Made by a program: the position numbers and the translations under genes
Assembly: GCF_900115955.1 (NCBI RefSeq)
Contig: NZ_FOYL01000011.1
Span: 186,001-250,000 of the forward strand
Length of the DNA: 64,000 nt
Direction: 5' to 3'
Source: Lentzea waywayandensis
Lineage (GTDB): Bacteria > Actinomycetota > Actinomycetes > Mycobacteriales > Pseudonocardiaceae
The notes under the pieces: generated by a model
Told to the model about the DNA's origin: nothing
What the model saw: the letters and a program-made list of their open reading frames with translations, nothing else
Database searches by the model: none
Shown: piece by piece, positions 56,531-64,000 of the stretch
How the letters are laid out: each line of letters opens with the position of its first letter
Numbering within the stretch: position 1 is the stretch's first letter

Positions 56531-58075
56531 ATGGCTCACGACTACCTGATCATCGGCGCGGGACCGGCCGGTTTGCAGCTCGCCGCTCTGCTCGAGCGGG
56601 ACGGTCGCGACTACGCGGTCCTCGAACGCGGAAGCGGGGCCGGCACGTTCTTCACCCGTTTCCCGAGGCATCGCAAGCTCATCTCCATCAACAAGGTCCA
56701 CACCGGGTTCACCGACCCGGAGCAGCGGATGCGGATGGACTGGAACTCGCTGCTGCTCGACGACCCCGAGCTGCTGTTCACCCGCTACACGCCCCGGTAC
56801 TTCCCGGACGCCGACGACCTCGTCCGCTACCTCCAGGACTGCGCCGCCGGGCTCAACGTGCACTACGACATCGATGTCACGCGGATCTCCCGCGACGACA
56901 ACGGTTTCACCGTCGCAGACCACAGTGGACAGACCTGGCACGCCAGGAACCTCGTGATGGCCACCGGGGTCTCCCGGCTGCACGTGCCACCGATCCCCGG
57001 CATCGAGCACGCCGAGCGCTACGACACCTTCGACACCGACCCCGAGTCGTTCACCGACCAGCGGGTGCTCGTGATCGGCAAGGGCAACTCGGGCTTCGAG
57101 ACCGCCGACGCGCTGGTCGAGACCGCTGCAGTCATCCACGTCGCCGGGCCGCACTCGGTGAAGCTCGCGTGGCAGACGCACTACGTCGGGCACCTGCGCG
57201 CGGTGAACAACAACTTCCTCGACACCTACCAGCTCAAGAGTGAGAACGCGGTCATCGACGGCTCCATCGAACGCATCGAGCCGAAGCCCGAAGGCGGGTT
57301 CCGGATCCAGTTCCGGTACGCGCGCACGGTCGAGAGGGTGCGGGAACTGGAGTACGACCGGATCATCGCGTGCACCGGGTTCCGGTTCGACGCCTCGATC
57401 TTCGCGGAGGTCTGCCGCCCGGCGCTGATCATCAAGGACCGGTTCCCGCAGCTGACGTCGGCGTTCGAGTCGACGACCGTGCCCGGCCTGTACTTCGCGG
57501 GCACGATCACGCAGTCGCGTGACTTCAAGAAGTCGACCAGCGGGTTCATCCACGGCTTCCGCTACGGCGCCCGCGCGCTGCACCGCGTCCTGAGCGCCCG
57601 CAACCACGGCACCCCCTGGCAGGGCACGGACCTGGAGCCCTCGCCGGAGGCGATCAGCGACGCGGTCATCGCCAGGGTGAACAGGTCTTCCTGTCTGTGG
57701 CAGCAGTTCGCGGTCATGGGCGACGTCGTGACAGCGGACGGGGCGTCCGCGCGGTACACCGAGGAGGTGCCGGTCGCGTTCGTGGCGGACGGCGGTCTGG
57801 GCCCGGCCGAGCACCGGTTCGTCGCGACGCTGGAGTACGGGCCCGACCACGACACCGTGGACCCGTTCGACATCACCGTTCCGCGCGTCGCCGAGAACGA
57901 CCCGGCCAACGCGGCCGACGCGAGCTACCTGCACCCGGTGGTCCGCTACTACCGCCACGGCGTGCTCGCCGCGACCCACCACCTGGCCGAGAACCTGGAG
58001 AACCACTGGGACATGCCGGAGGTGCACCAGCAGCCGCTGGTGGTGTTCGTGAAGGAATGCCTTGCCGGCGCGTGA
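56531..58075 (+). CDS. FOXRED2-like FAD-dependent oxidoreductase (copy 1)
   Basis: A 514-residue flavoprotein of the FMO/FOXRED2-like group. The FAD site is LIIGAGPAGLQLAALLE (about 6-22), followed by GTFFTRFPRHRKLISINKVHTGF, unusual and highly conserved between both copies. The second Rossmann motif, for NAD(P)H, is VLVIGKGNSGFETADAL (about 180-196). Then HYVGHLRAVNNNFLDTYQLKS, IIACTGFRFDAS and GLYFAGTITQSRDFKKSTSGFIHGFRYG. Likely an N- or C-hydroxylating monooxygenase or an oxidase; substrate unknown. No ribosome site; the TAGCTT -10 lies 8 bases upstream, so it is probably leaderless. Confidence 0.87.
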   Translation: MAHDYLIIGAGPAGLQLAALLERDGRDYAVLERGSGAGTFFTRFPRHRKLISINKVHTGFTDPEQRMRMDWNSLLLDDPELLFTRYTPRYFPDADDLVRYLQDCAAGLNVHYDIDVTRISRDDNGFTVADHSGQTWHARNLVMATGVSRLHVPPIPGIEHAERYDTFDTDPESFTDQRVLVIGKGNSGFETADALVETAAVIHVAGPHSVKLAWQTHYVGHLRAVNNNFLDTYQLKSENAVIDGSIERIEPKPEGGFRIQFRYARTVERVRELEYDRIIACTGFRFDASIFAEVCRPALIIKDRFPQLTSAFESTTVPGLYFAGTITQSRDFKKSTSGFIHGFRYGARALHRVLSARNHGTPWQGTDLEPSPEAISDAVIARVNRSSCLWQQFAVMGDVVTADGASARYTEEVPVAFVADGGLGPAEHRFVATLEYGPDHDTVDPFDITVPRVAENDPANAADASYLHPVVRYYRHGVLAATHHLAENLENHWDMPEVHQQPLVVFVKECLAGA

Positions 58076-59525
58076 GGAGCCGTTCCCGCGCGCCGTGCTC
58101 GACGTGCTCGGCGCCGCCGCGGACCGGCCGGTGTTCGAGCATGGCACCCGCGTGGTGACCGGCACCGAGATGCTCGACCTGATCGCACGGATCGCGACCG
58201 GGTTGCGTGCCAACGGGATCGGGCCCGGCGACGGCCTCGCGCTGCTGCTCGGGGTGAACGCGGAGGCGTTCGCGGCGATCCTGGCCGGGCACGTGGTGGG
58301 TGCGCGGGTGGTGGGAGTGCGGCCGGGGCTGACGGAGGCCCAGGTGCGGCACCTGCTCGGGCTCGACATCGCGGCGGTGGTGACGGACGCGGGTGGCGTG
58401 GCGGAAGGGGCGCCCGTCCGGCTCACCGTCCCCGACCTGCTCACCCACTCCCCAGAGCCGTTGGTCCGCGTCGGCGACGACCTCGCCTCCCCTCCCGCCG
58501 AACCGCTGCGCTGCCAGGGAAGACCCGGCGACATCGCCCGGCTGATCCACACCAGCGGCAGCACCGGCGCTCCCAAGGCGTGCGCGCAGACCTACGCGTC
58601 GATGACCAACGCCTGGACCGCCCGGCCCGACGCCTGGCCTCCCGCGATCCGGGAGCTGGCGACGAGACTCGACCGCTACCTCGTGTTCGGGTCGCTGTCG
58701 AGCCAGGTGATGTTCGAGTACGCGGTGCTGACGCTGACCGCCGGAGGCACGATCGTCGTCGCCGGCGACCCGGCCGACGCGATCACTCGGCTGAAAGCCA
58801 CCGCGCGCGTGATCACCGTGCCGGGACTGGCCAAGCTCGTCGCCGCGCAGAAACGCGAGCCCGCCGATGTGTCGACGTTGAAGGCCCTGCTGGTCTCCGG
58901 CTCTCCCCTGACTCCCGAACGGCACCGCGAGGCCCTGGAGATCCTGGGGCCGGTGCTCTTCCACGGCTACGGCCAGTCCGAGACCGGCATGATCTCGATG
59001 GCCATGCCGTCCGATCCTCCTGGCACGGTGGGAAAGCCGCCGGTGGACGTGGAGGTCCGCGACGGTGAGCTCTTCGTCCGCACGCCGGGGCAGGCGAGCG
59101 GCTACTGGGCGAATCCCGGGGAGTCCGCCGAGGTGTTCGTGGACGGCTGGGTCCGCACACGCGACCTCGGCCGGTTCGACGCCTTCGGCTACCTGCGCCT
59201 GACCGGCCGAGTCAGGGACGTCGTGATCGTCAACGCGAACCTGCACTACATCGGCCCGATCGAGCAGGTGATCGCCGAGCACCCGGACGTCGCCGAGGCC
59301 TACGTCGTCGCGGTGCCGGACGACGAGACCGGCGAGGCCGTGCACGCCTTCGTGGTTCCCAAGGCCGATCGCGTTCCCGAACTCGACGAACTGCGCGCGC
59401 TCGTGACCGAACGGCTGGGCGCGGCCTGTGCCCCCGCCGAAGTCACCGCGATCTCAGAACCTCCCGTCGCACCGAGCGGCAAGCCCGACAAGCGTCAGTT
59501 AGCCAAAATGATCAACTCCGCGTAG
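58062..59525 (+). CDS. AMP-binding acyl/aryl-CoA ligase (ANL superfamily)
   Basis: A 487-residue adenylating enzyme. P-loop-like A3 LIHTSGSTGAPKACAQT (about 162-178), A5 FHGYGQSETGMISMA (about 303), A7/A8 TRDLGRFDAFGYLRLTGRVRDVVIVNANLHYI (about 366-397) and A10 Lys in PSGKPDKRQLAK. The core is compact for the family. With the ammonia-lyase gene it may activate an aryl-acrylic or beta-amino acid; this is inference. TTG 58062 is the start: AAGGA lies 6 bases upstream, and it overlaps the flavoprotein gene by 14 bp. Confidence 0.88.
   Translation: MPAREEPFPRAVLDVLGAAADRPVFEHGTRVVTGTEMLDLIARIATGLRANGIGPGDGLALLLGVNAEAFAAILAGHVVGARVVGVRPGLTEAQVRHLLGLDIAAVVTDAGGVAEGAPVRLTVPDLLTHSPEPLVRVGDDLASPPAEPLRCQGRPGDIARLIHTSGSTGAPKACAQTYASMTNAWTARPDAWPPAIRELATRLDRYLVFGSLSSQVMFEYAVLTLTAGGTIVVAGDPADAITRLKATARVITVPGLAKLVAAQKREPADVSTLKALLVSGSPLTPERHREALEILGPVLFHGYGQSETGMISMAMPSDPPGTVGKPPVDVEVRDGELFVRTPGQASGYWANPGESAEVFVDGWVRTRDLGRFDAFGYLRLTGRVRDVVIVNANLHYIGPIEQVIAEHPDVAEAYVVAVPDDETGEAVHAFVVPKADRVPELDELRALVTERLGAACAPAEVTAISEPPVAPSGKPDKRQLAKMINSA
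59449..59459 (+). promoter_or_regulatory. Half-site of the 24-bp operator inside the ligase gene
   Basis: CGATCTCAGAA, identical to one 11-bp arm of the palindrome at 56487, lies in the 3' end of the ligase gene 78 bp upstream of the second flavoprotein start. It could be a secondary contact site or a coincidence (it encodes ISE in frame). Confidence 0.35.
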
Positions 59526-59536
59526 AGGAGAACGTC

Positions 59537-61081
59537 GTGTCCAGCGAGGTTTCGACCGAGTATCTCGTGATCGGCGCCGGTCCGGCGGGACTGCAGGCGT
59601 CTTACCTGCTCAAACAGGCCGGACGCGAGCACCTGGTGCTGGAGGCCGGTGAGGCGCCGGGAACGTTCTTCACCCGTTTCCCGCGGCACCGGCAGCTGAT
59701 CTCCATCAACAAGATCTACACGGGCTGGGACGACCCGGAGCTGAACCTGCGCGTCGACTGGAACTCGTTGCTGTCCGACGATCCCGCGCTGCTGTTCACC
59801 GGTTACACCCCGCGCTACTTCCCCAACGCCGACGACATGGTCCGCTACCTCGGGGACTTCGCGGTCAAGAACGACCTGCCCGTGCGCTACGACACCAGGG
59901 CCGTGGAGGTGACGCGGCCGGACGACTTCGTGGTGCGCGACCAGCACGGTGTCGCCTACCGGGCGAAGCGGATCATCGTGGCGACGGGGGTCTCGCAGAA
60001 GTACGTGCCGGACATCGAGGGGGTCGAGCACGCCGAGCACTACTACGACGTCTCCGTCGAGCCGCAGGAGTTCGCGAACAAGAAGGTGCTGATCATCGGG
60101 CGCGGCAACTCCGCGTTCGAGACCGCCGACGCGCTCATCGAGACCGCCTCGGTCATCCACGTCGCCGGGCCCGGTTCGCTGAAACTGGCGTGGCAGACGC
60201 ACTTCGTCGGGCACCTGCGGGCGGTGAACAACAACTTCCTCGACACCTACCAGCTCAAGTCGCAGAACGCCGTGCTGGACGGACACATCGCCGGCATCCA
60301 CCGCGACGGCGACGGCTACCTGGTGAAGGTCAGCTTCCAGCGGGTCGACGAGGTGATCAAGGAGATCCGCTACGACCGGGTGATCCTCGCGACCGGGTTC
60401 CGGTTCGACGCCTCGATCTTCGCGCCGGAGTGCCGGCCGCGGCTCACGATCAACTCGCGGTTCCCGGACCAGACGGCGGCGTGGGAGTCGGTGAACGTGC
60501 CGGACCTGTTCTTCGCGGGCACGATCACGCAGGCCAGGGACTTCAAGAAGTCGACCAGCGGGTTCATCCACGGCTTCCGCTACGGCGTCCGCGCGCTGCA
60601 CCGGATCGCCGAACAGCGCTACCACGGCGTGGACTGGCCCAGCCGTTCCGTTGCTCCCGGGGACGTCACCGACGCGATCATCGAGCGGGTCAACCGGACT
60701 TCCGCGCTGTGGCAGCTGTTCGCGTTCATGTCGGACGCGGTGCTGACGTCGCGGGACGGCACGGCCCGCTACGTGGAGGAGGTGCCGGTCGCGCACCTGC
60801 ACGAGGCCGTGGAACGCGGCGAGTTCGGCGACGTCGAGTCGTACCTGACGGTGACGCTGGAGTACGGCGCGGACCACGACAAGGTCAACCCCTTCGACAT
60901 CACCGCCGGCCGCAACTCCCAGGACGACACCAGCGGTCTCGACGGCCGCTACCTGCACCCGGTCGTGCGGCGGTTCCGCGCCGGCGAACTGCTCGACGAG
61001 CACCACATCACCGAGAACCTCGAGAACGAGTGGGACAGCGAGACCGTCCACAAGGCACCGTTGCGGGAGTACCTGCGGTGA
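59537..61081 (+). CDS. FOXRED2-like FAD-dependent oxidoreductase (copy 2)
   Basis: A 514-residue paralogue of the gene at 56531, of equal length and colinear throughout: VIGAGPAGLQASYLLKQAG, GTFFTRFPRHRQLISINKIYTGW, VLIIGRGNSAFETADAL, HFVGHLRAVNNNFLDTYQLKS, ILATGFRFDAS and FFAGTITQARDFKKSTSGFIHGFRYG. Two such enzymes in one operon suggest two successive oxidations or a heteromer. GTG 59537 has GAGGAG 6 bases upstream. GTGA overlap with the next gene. Confidence 0.87.
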   Translation: MSSEVSTEYLVIGAGPAGLQASYLLKQAGREHLVLEAGEAPGTFFTRFPRHRQLISINKIYTGWDDPELNLRVDWNSLLSDDPALLFTGYTPRYFPNADDMVRYLGDFAVKNDLPVRYDTRAVEVTRPDDFVVRDQHGVAYRAKRIIVATGVSQKYVPDIEGVEHAEHYYDVSVEPQEFANKKVLIIGRGNSAFETADALIETASVIHVAGPGSLKLAWQTHFVGHLRAVNNNFLDTYQLKSQNAVLDGHIAGIHRDGDGYLVKVSFQRVDEVIKEIRYDRVILATGFRFDASIFAPECRPRLTINSRFPDQTAAWESVNVPDLFFAGTITQARDFKKSTSGFIHGFRYGVRALHRIAEQRYHGVDWPSRSVAPGDVTDAIIERVNRTSALWQLFAFMSDAVLTSRDGTARYVEEVPVAHLHEAVERGEFGDVESYLTVTLEYGADHDKVNPFDITAGRNSQDDTSGLDGRYLHPVVRRFRAGELLDEHHITENLENEWDSETVHKAPLREYLR

Positions 61082-62085
61082 ACCCTGTGCTCGCGGAACT
61101 GCACGACAAGGCACGCGCGGTGCTCGACTCCGTCCACTACGACTTCTTCGCGGGCGGGGTCGGGGACGAGGTCGTGCTCGCGGAGAACGAGGCCGCGTTC
61201 CGGCGCCTCGCCCTGCTGCCCAGGGTGTTGCGGGGCAACGAGATCAGCACCGACTTCCCGGTGATGGTCGCGCCGACCGCGTTCCACCGGCTCGCCCATC
61301 CCGACGGTGAGCTGGCGACGGCGCGGGCACTGGCCGGGACGACTCTGGTGTCGAGCATGGCCTCGACGGTGCCGATCGCCGACGTCGTGGCGGCCGCGAC
61401 CGGACCGGTGTGGTTCCAGCTCTACGTGCAGCCCGACATGGACGTCACGGAAGCGCTGGTACGACGGGCGGAACGGGCTGGATGCGCGGCGTTGGTCATC
61501 ACGGTCGACTCCCCCGTGTTCGGGCGGCATCGGCGGGACATCGCGCACGGCTTCCACGACCTGCCCGCCGGGCTGACGGCGGAGAACATGCGCGGCCTGG
61601 CCGGAGAGGCTCTGCGGAACATCGAGATGTCGACGACGATCTCGTGGAAGCACGTCGACCGGATCCGGGAGATGACCGCGCTTCCGTTGTGGGTCAAGGG
61701 GGTTCTGCACCCGAAGGACGCCGTGATCGCGGTGGGGCACGGGGTGGCGGGGATCGTCGTGTCCAACCACGGTGGTCGTCAGCTCGACCTCGTGCCGGCG
61801 GCGCTCGACGCGTTGCCCGCCGTGGTCGACGCGGTGGCCGGACGGGTGCCGGTCGTGCTCGACGGCGGCGTCCGCGGCGGAGGGGACATCGCACTGGCGC
61901 TGGCACTGGGAGCGTCGGCGGCCGGGATCGGCAGGCCCGTGCTGTGGGGGCTGGCTGCGGACGGCGAGCAGGGCGTGCGGCGCGTGCTCGACGTGCTGCG
62001 CGACGAGTTCCTGCACGTCCTGACGATGTGCGGCGGCGAACTGGCCCGCGACATGGTCGTCGTGCGAGGGGTGGCCGGATGCTGA
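61078..62085 (+). CDS. FMN-dependent alpha-hydroxyacid oxidase/dehydrogenase
   Basis: A 335-residue member of the lactate oxidase/mandelate dehydrogenase/4-hydroxymandelate oxidase family. DFFAGGVGDEVVLAENEAAF carries the conserved start of the barrel. PVMVAPTAFHRLAHPDGELATARA and VWFQLYVQPDMDVTEALVRRA follow. LPLWVKGVLHPKDAV has the catalytic Lys, and GIVVSNHGGRQLDLVPAALDALP the active-site His and Arg. VLDGGVRGGGDIALALALGASAAGIGRP binds FMN phosphate. It oxidises an alpha-hydroxy acid to a keto acid. Shares GTGA with the flavoprotein upstream and overlaps the P450 start by 7 bases. Confidence 0.92.
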   Translation: MNPVLAELHDKARAVLDSVHYDFFAGGVGDEVVLAENEAAFRRLALLPRVLRGNEISTDFPVMVAPTAFHRLAHPDGELATARALAGTTLVSSMASTVPIADVVAAATGPVWFQLYVQPDMDVTEALVRRAERAGCAALVITVDSPVFGRHRRDIAHGFHDLPAGLTAENMRGLAGEALRNIEMSTTISWKHVDRIREMTALPLWVKGVLHPKDAVIAVGHGVAGIVVSNHGGRQLDLVPAALDALPAVVDAVAGRVPVVLDGGVRGGGDIALALALGASAAGIGRPVLWGLAADGEQGVRRVLDVLRDEFLHVLTMCGGELARDMVVVRGVAGC

Positions 62086-63374
62086 GCTGGTTGCCCGCAC
62101 GGGTGGTCGCGTTGCGCGCCAAGGTGTTCGAGAAGGTCAACGGGGACAACGCCATCACGTTCCCGAACGACCGGGTCGGCCCCGACCGCTTCCAGGAGCT
62201 CTACAGCCACCCCGCCGCGAACGGCCGCAGCCGGGGCGCCGGGCTGTCGGACCTGTTCTGGTACTGGCTCTCCCCCGGCCCCGAGGTGCACCAGGAGCAC
62301 CTGGAGGCCGGGCCGCGCTACGACGACGTGGCCCGCGCGACCCGCACCTTCCTCGCGGGATCGAGCGACGCGCTGTCGGCGGCGGCGACGCGATGCACGG
62401 CGAAGGTGCTGGACGAGGTTCTCGGCGGCCGCGTCACCGCCGTGCGGTTGCGCGACCTGATGATGCCGGTGTGGGCCGAGTACTTCTACGAGCTGGTGTT
62501 CGGCGAACCGTGTCCCCGCCTCGCGCGTGACCTGATCGTCGGACACGCCACCGATGTCGTGAACTCGTTGAAGTGCACCAGCCTGCGTCACCCCGCCCGC
62601 CGTGACCGTCTCACCCGCTACCTCAAGGTGCGGCTCGCGGACGTCCGGCATCCGATGCCCGAGACGTTGTCGGAGGCCGAACAGGTGCACTACCTGCAGG
62701 GCACCTACTTCAACACGGCCGTCGTGCAGATGGCCGAGGCGATGGCGCACCTGCTGCTCGCGCTGGCACAACATCCCGAAGCGGCGCAGCGAGTCGACGA
62801 CGACCGGTACTTCGCCCACGTGCTCGACGAGACCTTCCGCCTCTACCCGTTGTTCGGCATCGCCCACCGCATCACGACCGCCGACATCGAACTGGACGAA
62901 CAGACGTCGTTTCCAGCGGGGTCGGTGCTGTGCTTCAGCTATCCCGCCTACCACGCCACCGGCTACGACAACCCGCACGAGTTCGACCCAGGCCGCTGGG
63001 AGAACACCGCGGCACGCAACGAGCACCACATCCCGTTCGGCGTCGCCGCCAACCGCCCCTGCCCGGCGTGGCGGCTCTCCCCCATCGTGATGCGCGCCTG
63101 CGCCCGGGAGGTGCTGCACCGCGTCGCACTGCACTCCTCGGTGACGCACACCCGGTCGCTGCCCAGCCGAGGACCGTGCCTGCTCGTCCGCAACGGCCCG
63201 GTGCCACGAAAGCGCCTGGCGCTGATGCGCGTGCGCGACCGCTGGGAGGACGTCTGGCGCAGCGTCGTCCAGCTCGTGCTCGGCACCGCGATGGTGCTGC
63301 ACGCCCACCGGCTCCGGCCGGCCGGGCGCTATTTCGACACGCACGACACGCAGGGTTGCCCGGTCCGGCACTGA
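62079..63374 (+). CDS. Divergent cytochrome P450
   Basis: A 431-residue P450-like haem enzyme. The ExxR motif is in HVLDETFRLYPLFGIAHR (E251, R254). PHEFDPGRWENTAA is the PERF-like region. The haem loop IPFGVAANRPCPAWRLSP supplies C328 but departs from FGxGxxxCxG: the usual Gly two before and after Cys are replaced by Arg/Pro-rich residues. The I-helix AGxxT is not obvious (GTYFNTAVVQ). A roughly 100-residue tail after Cys is longer than normal. ATG 62079 overlaps the oxidase gene by 7 bases. Substrate unknown. Confidence 0.83.
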   Translation: MLSWLPARVVALRAKVFEKVNGDNAITFPNDRVGPDRFQELYSHPAANGRSRGAGLSDLFWYWLSPGPEVHQEHLEAGPRYDDVARATRTFLAGSSDALSAAATRCTAKVLDEVLGGRVTAVRLRDLMMPVWAEYFYELVFGEPCPRLARDLIVGHATDVVNSLKCTSLRHPARRDRLTRYLKVRLADVRHPMPETLSEAEQVHYLQGTYFNTAVVQMAEAMAHLLLALAQHPEAAQRVDDDRYFAHVLDETFRLYPLFGIAHRITTADIELDEQTSFPAGSVLCFSYPAYHATGYDNPHEFDPGRWENTAARNEHHIPFGVAANRPCPAWRLSPIVMRACAREVLHRVALHSSVTHTRSLPSRGPCLLVRNGPVPRKRLALMRVRDRWEDVWRSVVQLVLGTAMVLHAHRLRPAGRYFDTHDTQGCPVRH

Positions 63375-63390
63375 CCACAGGAGATGCCCG

Positions 63391-64000
63391 GTGAACCAGA
63401 TCCACTTCGCGTTGCAGGTCTTCGCCGCGCTGGCGCTCGTGCTCGCCGCGACCACGCTGTGCGGGCGGCTCGCCATGCTGATCAAACAACCCAGGGTCGT
63501 CGGCGAGATGGTCGCCGGCGTGCTGCTCGGTCCCGCACTGTTCGGCGCCATCGCACCCGGCGTGCAGGCCCAGATCTTCCCCGCCGACGTCAAGAGCACC
63601 CTGTACGTGCTCAGCACGATCGGGCTCACCTTCTACATGTTCCTCGTCGGGTCCTCTTTGGACCACGGCCTCACCACGGGTGCCAACGCGCGCAAGGCGA
63701 CGATCCTCGCCGTGTCCGGCATCGTGCCCACGTTCCTGCTCGGCGCGGGCACGGCGGTCCTCTTCTTCGACTCGCTGAGCCCCGAGGGATCGCAGCTGTG
63801 GGTGTTCATGCTGTTCGTCGGCGGCGCCCTGTCGATCACCGCCTTCCCGATGCTCGCGCGGATCCTGCAGGAACGCGGCATCGCGAACACCCCGATCGGC
63901 GGCCTCACCCTGGTCGCCGCCGCGATCGACGACGCGGTGGCGTGGGGGTTCCTCGCGCTGATCATCGCGGTCGGCACGTCCGGCAGCCCGTCCGGCGCGT
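63391..64000 (+). CDS. Kef-type cation:proton antiporter, 3'-truncated by the window edge
   Basis: The first 203 residues of a CPA2 antiporter. The N-terminal helix (FALQVFAALALVLAATTLCG) is followed by LIKQPRVVGEMVAGVLLGPALFG, the conserved second-helix motif, YVLSTIGLTFYMFLVGSSLD, FVGGALSITAFPMLARILQERG and TLVAAAIDDAVAWGFLALII with the transport Asp pair. GTG 63391 has AGGAGA 7 bases upstream and follows the P450 stop by 16 bp. Antiporters of this type end several actinobacterial metabolite operons, possibly as exporters (inference). Confidence 0.9.
   Translation, partial: MNQIHFALQVFAALALVLAATTLCGRLAMLIKQPRVVGEMVAGVLLGPALFGAIAPGVQAQIFPADVKSTLYVLSTIGLTFYMFLVGSSLDHGLTTGANARKATILAVSGIVPTFLLGAGTAVLFFDSLSPEGSQLWVFMLFVGGALSITAFPMLARILQERGIANTPIGGLTLVAAAIDDAVAWGFLALIIAVGTSGSPSGA

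Overview
The window looks like chromosome of a GC-rich, mycelial-type actinobacterium, most likely a member of the Pseudonocardiaceae (Lentzea, Saccharothrix, Amycolatopsis and relatives). The grounds are a strong G/C bias at third codon positions, frequent GTG and TTG starts, many start/stop overlaps (ATGA, GTGA), starts that look leaderless, and actinobacterial marker genes: RbpA, DUF3097, the SCO1664/DUF3090 pair, F420-type flavoenzymes and an ECF42 sigma factor with its YCII/DGPF partner. The genus assignment is inference. No rRNA, tRNA, insertion sequence, prophage or CRISPR array was seen.

Layout. 1-9.7 kb: end of an amidase, a helical hypothetical, the YCII-ECF42 pair, an NfeD-SPFH membrane operon, a DHFR-like reductase, a three-gene operon ending in DUF3097, and an S66 (MccF-like) peptidase. 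9.7-12.2 kb: an isolated 812-residue KAP NTPase with a nucleoside-phosphorylase-like N-terminal domain, a candidate defence protein. 12.2-17.9 kb: SCO1664/DUF3090, an S9 peptidase coupled to LdcA, a poly-gamma-glutamate hydrolase, a collapsed VOC pseudogene and a GNAT enzyme. 17.3-20.8 kb: a HAD, APH-kinase, acyl-CoA dehydrogenase and GNAT operon behind a perfect 16-bp TetR-type palindrome; its gene order copies the domain order of animal ACAD10. 20.9-25.1 kb: tandem secreted type-B carboxylesterases and an MFS transporter. 25.15-25.31 kb: a 51-residue protein made almost entirely of six STDWTF hexapeptides. 25.4-31.2 kb: two cyclic-di-GMP enzymes interleaved with a hydrolase, an F420-type PPOX protein and a VOC protein.

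31.4-40 kb: a glycerophosphodiesterase, a UMF1-type MFS protein, a PadR regulator with its membrane partner, thymidine kinase, RbpA, a TVP38 protein, an aldo-keto reductase, a SUKH-fold protein, and mgtC behind a leader peptide whose stop codon is paired with the mgtC ribosome-binding site. A DUF1540 protein with a structured 5' UTR follows. 40.2-42.4 kb: a polar amino-acid ABC transporter whose fused binding-protein/permease gene carries a +1 frameshift. 42.5-45.7 kb: a hydrolase, a methyltransferase and an F420-type two-gene operon behind a palindrome. 45.7-54.7 kb: a lipoprotein and MacAB-like export system next to one two-component system, an inactive GH20 homologue, and a second two-component system.

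54.97-64 kb: an aromatic amino-acid ammonia-lyase-type gene diverges from a tightly coupled operon (FOXRED2-like flavoprotein, AMP-ligase, second FOXRED2-like flavoprotein, FMN alpha-hydroxyacid oxidase, divergent P450, Kef-type antiporter). A perfect 24-bp palindrome lies between them. This looks like a small specialised-metabolite pathway that I cannot match to a described cluster.
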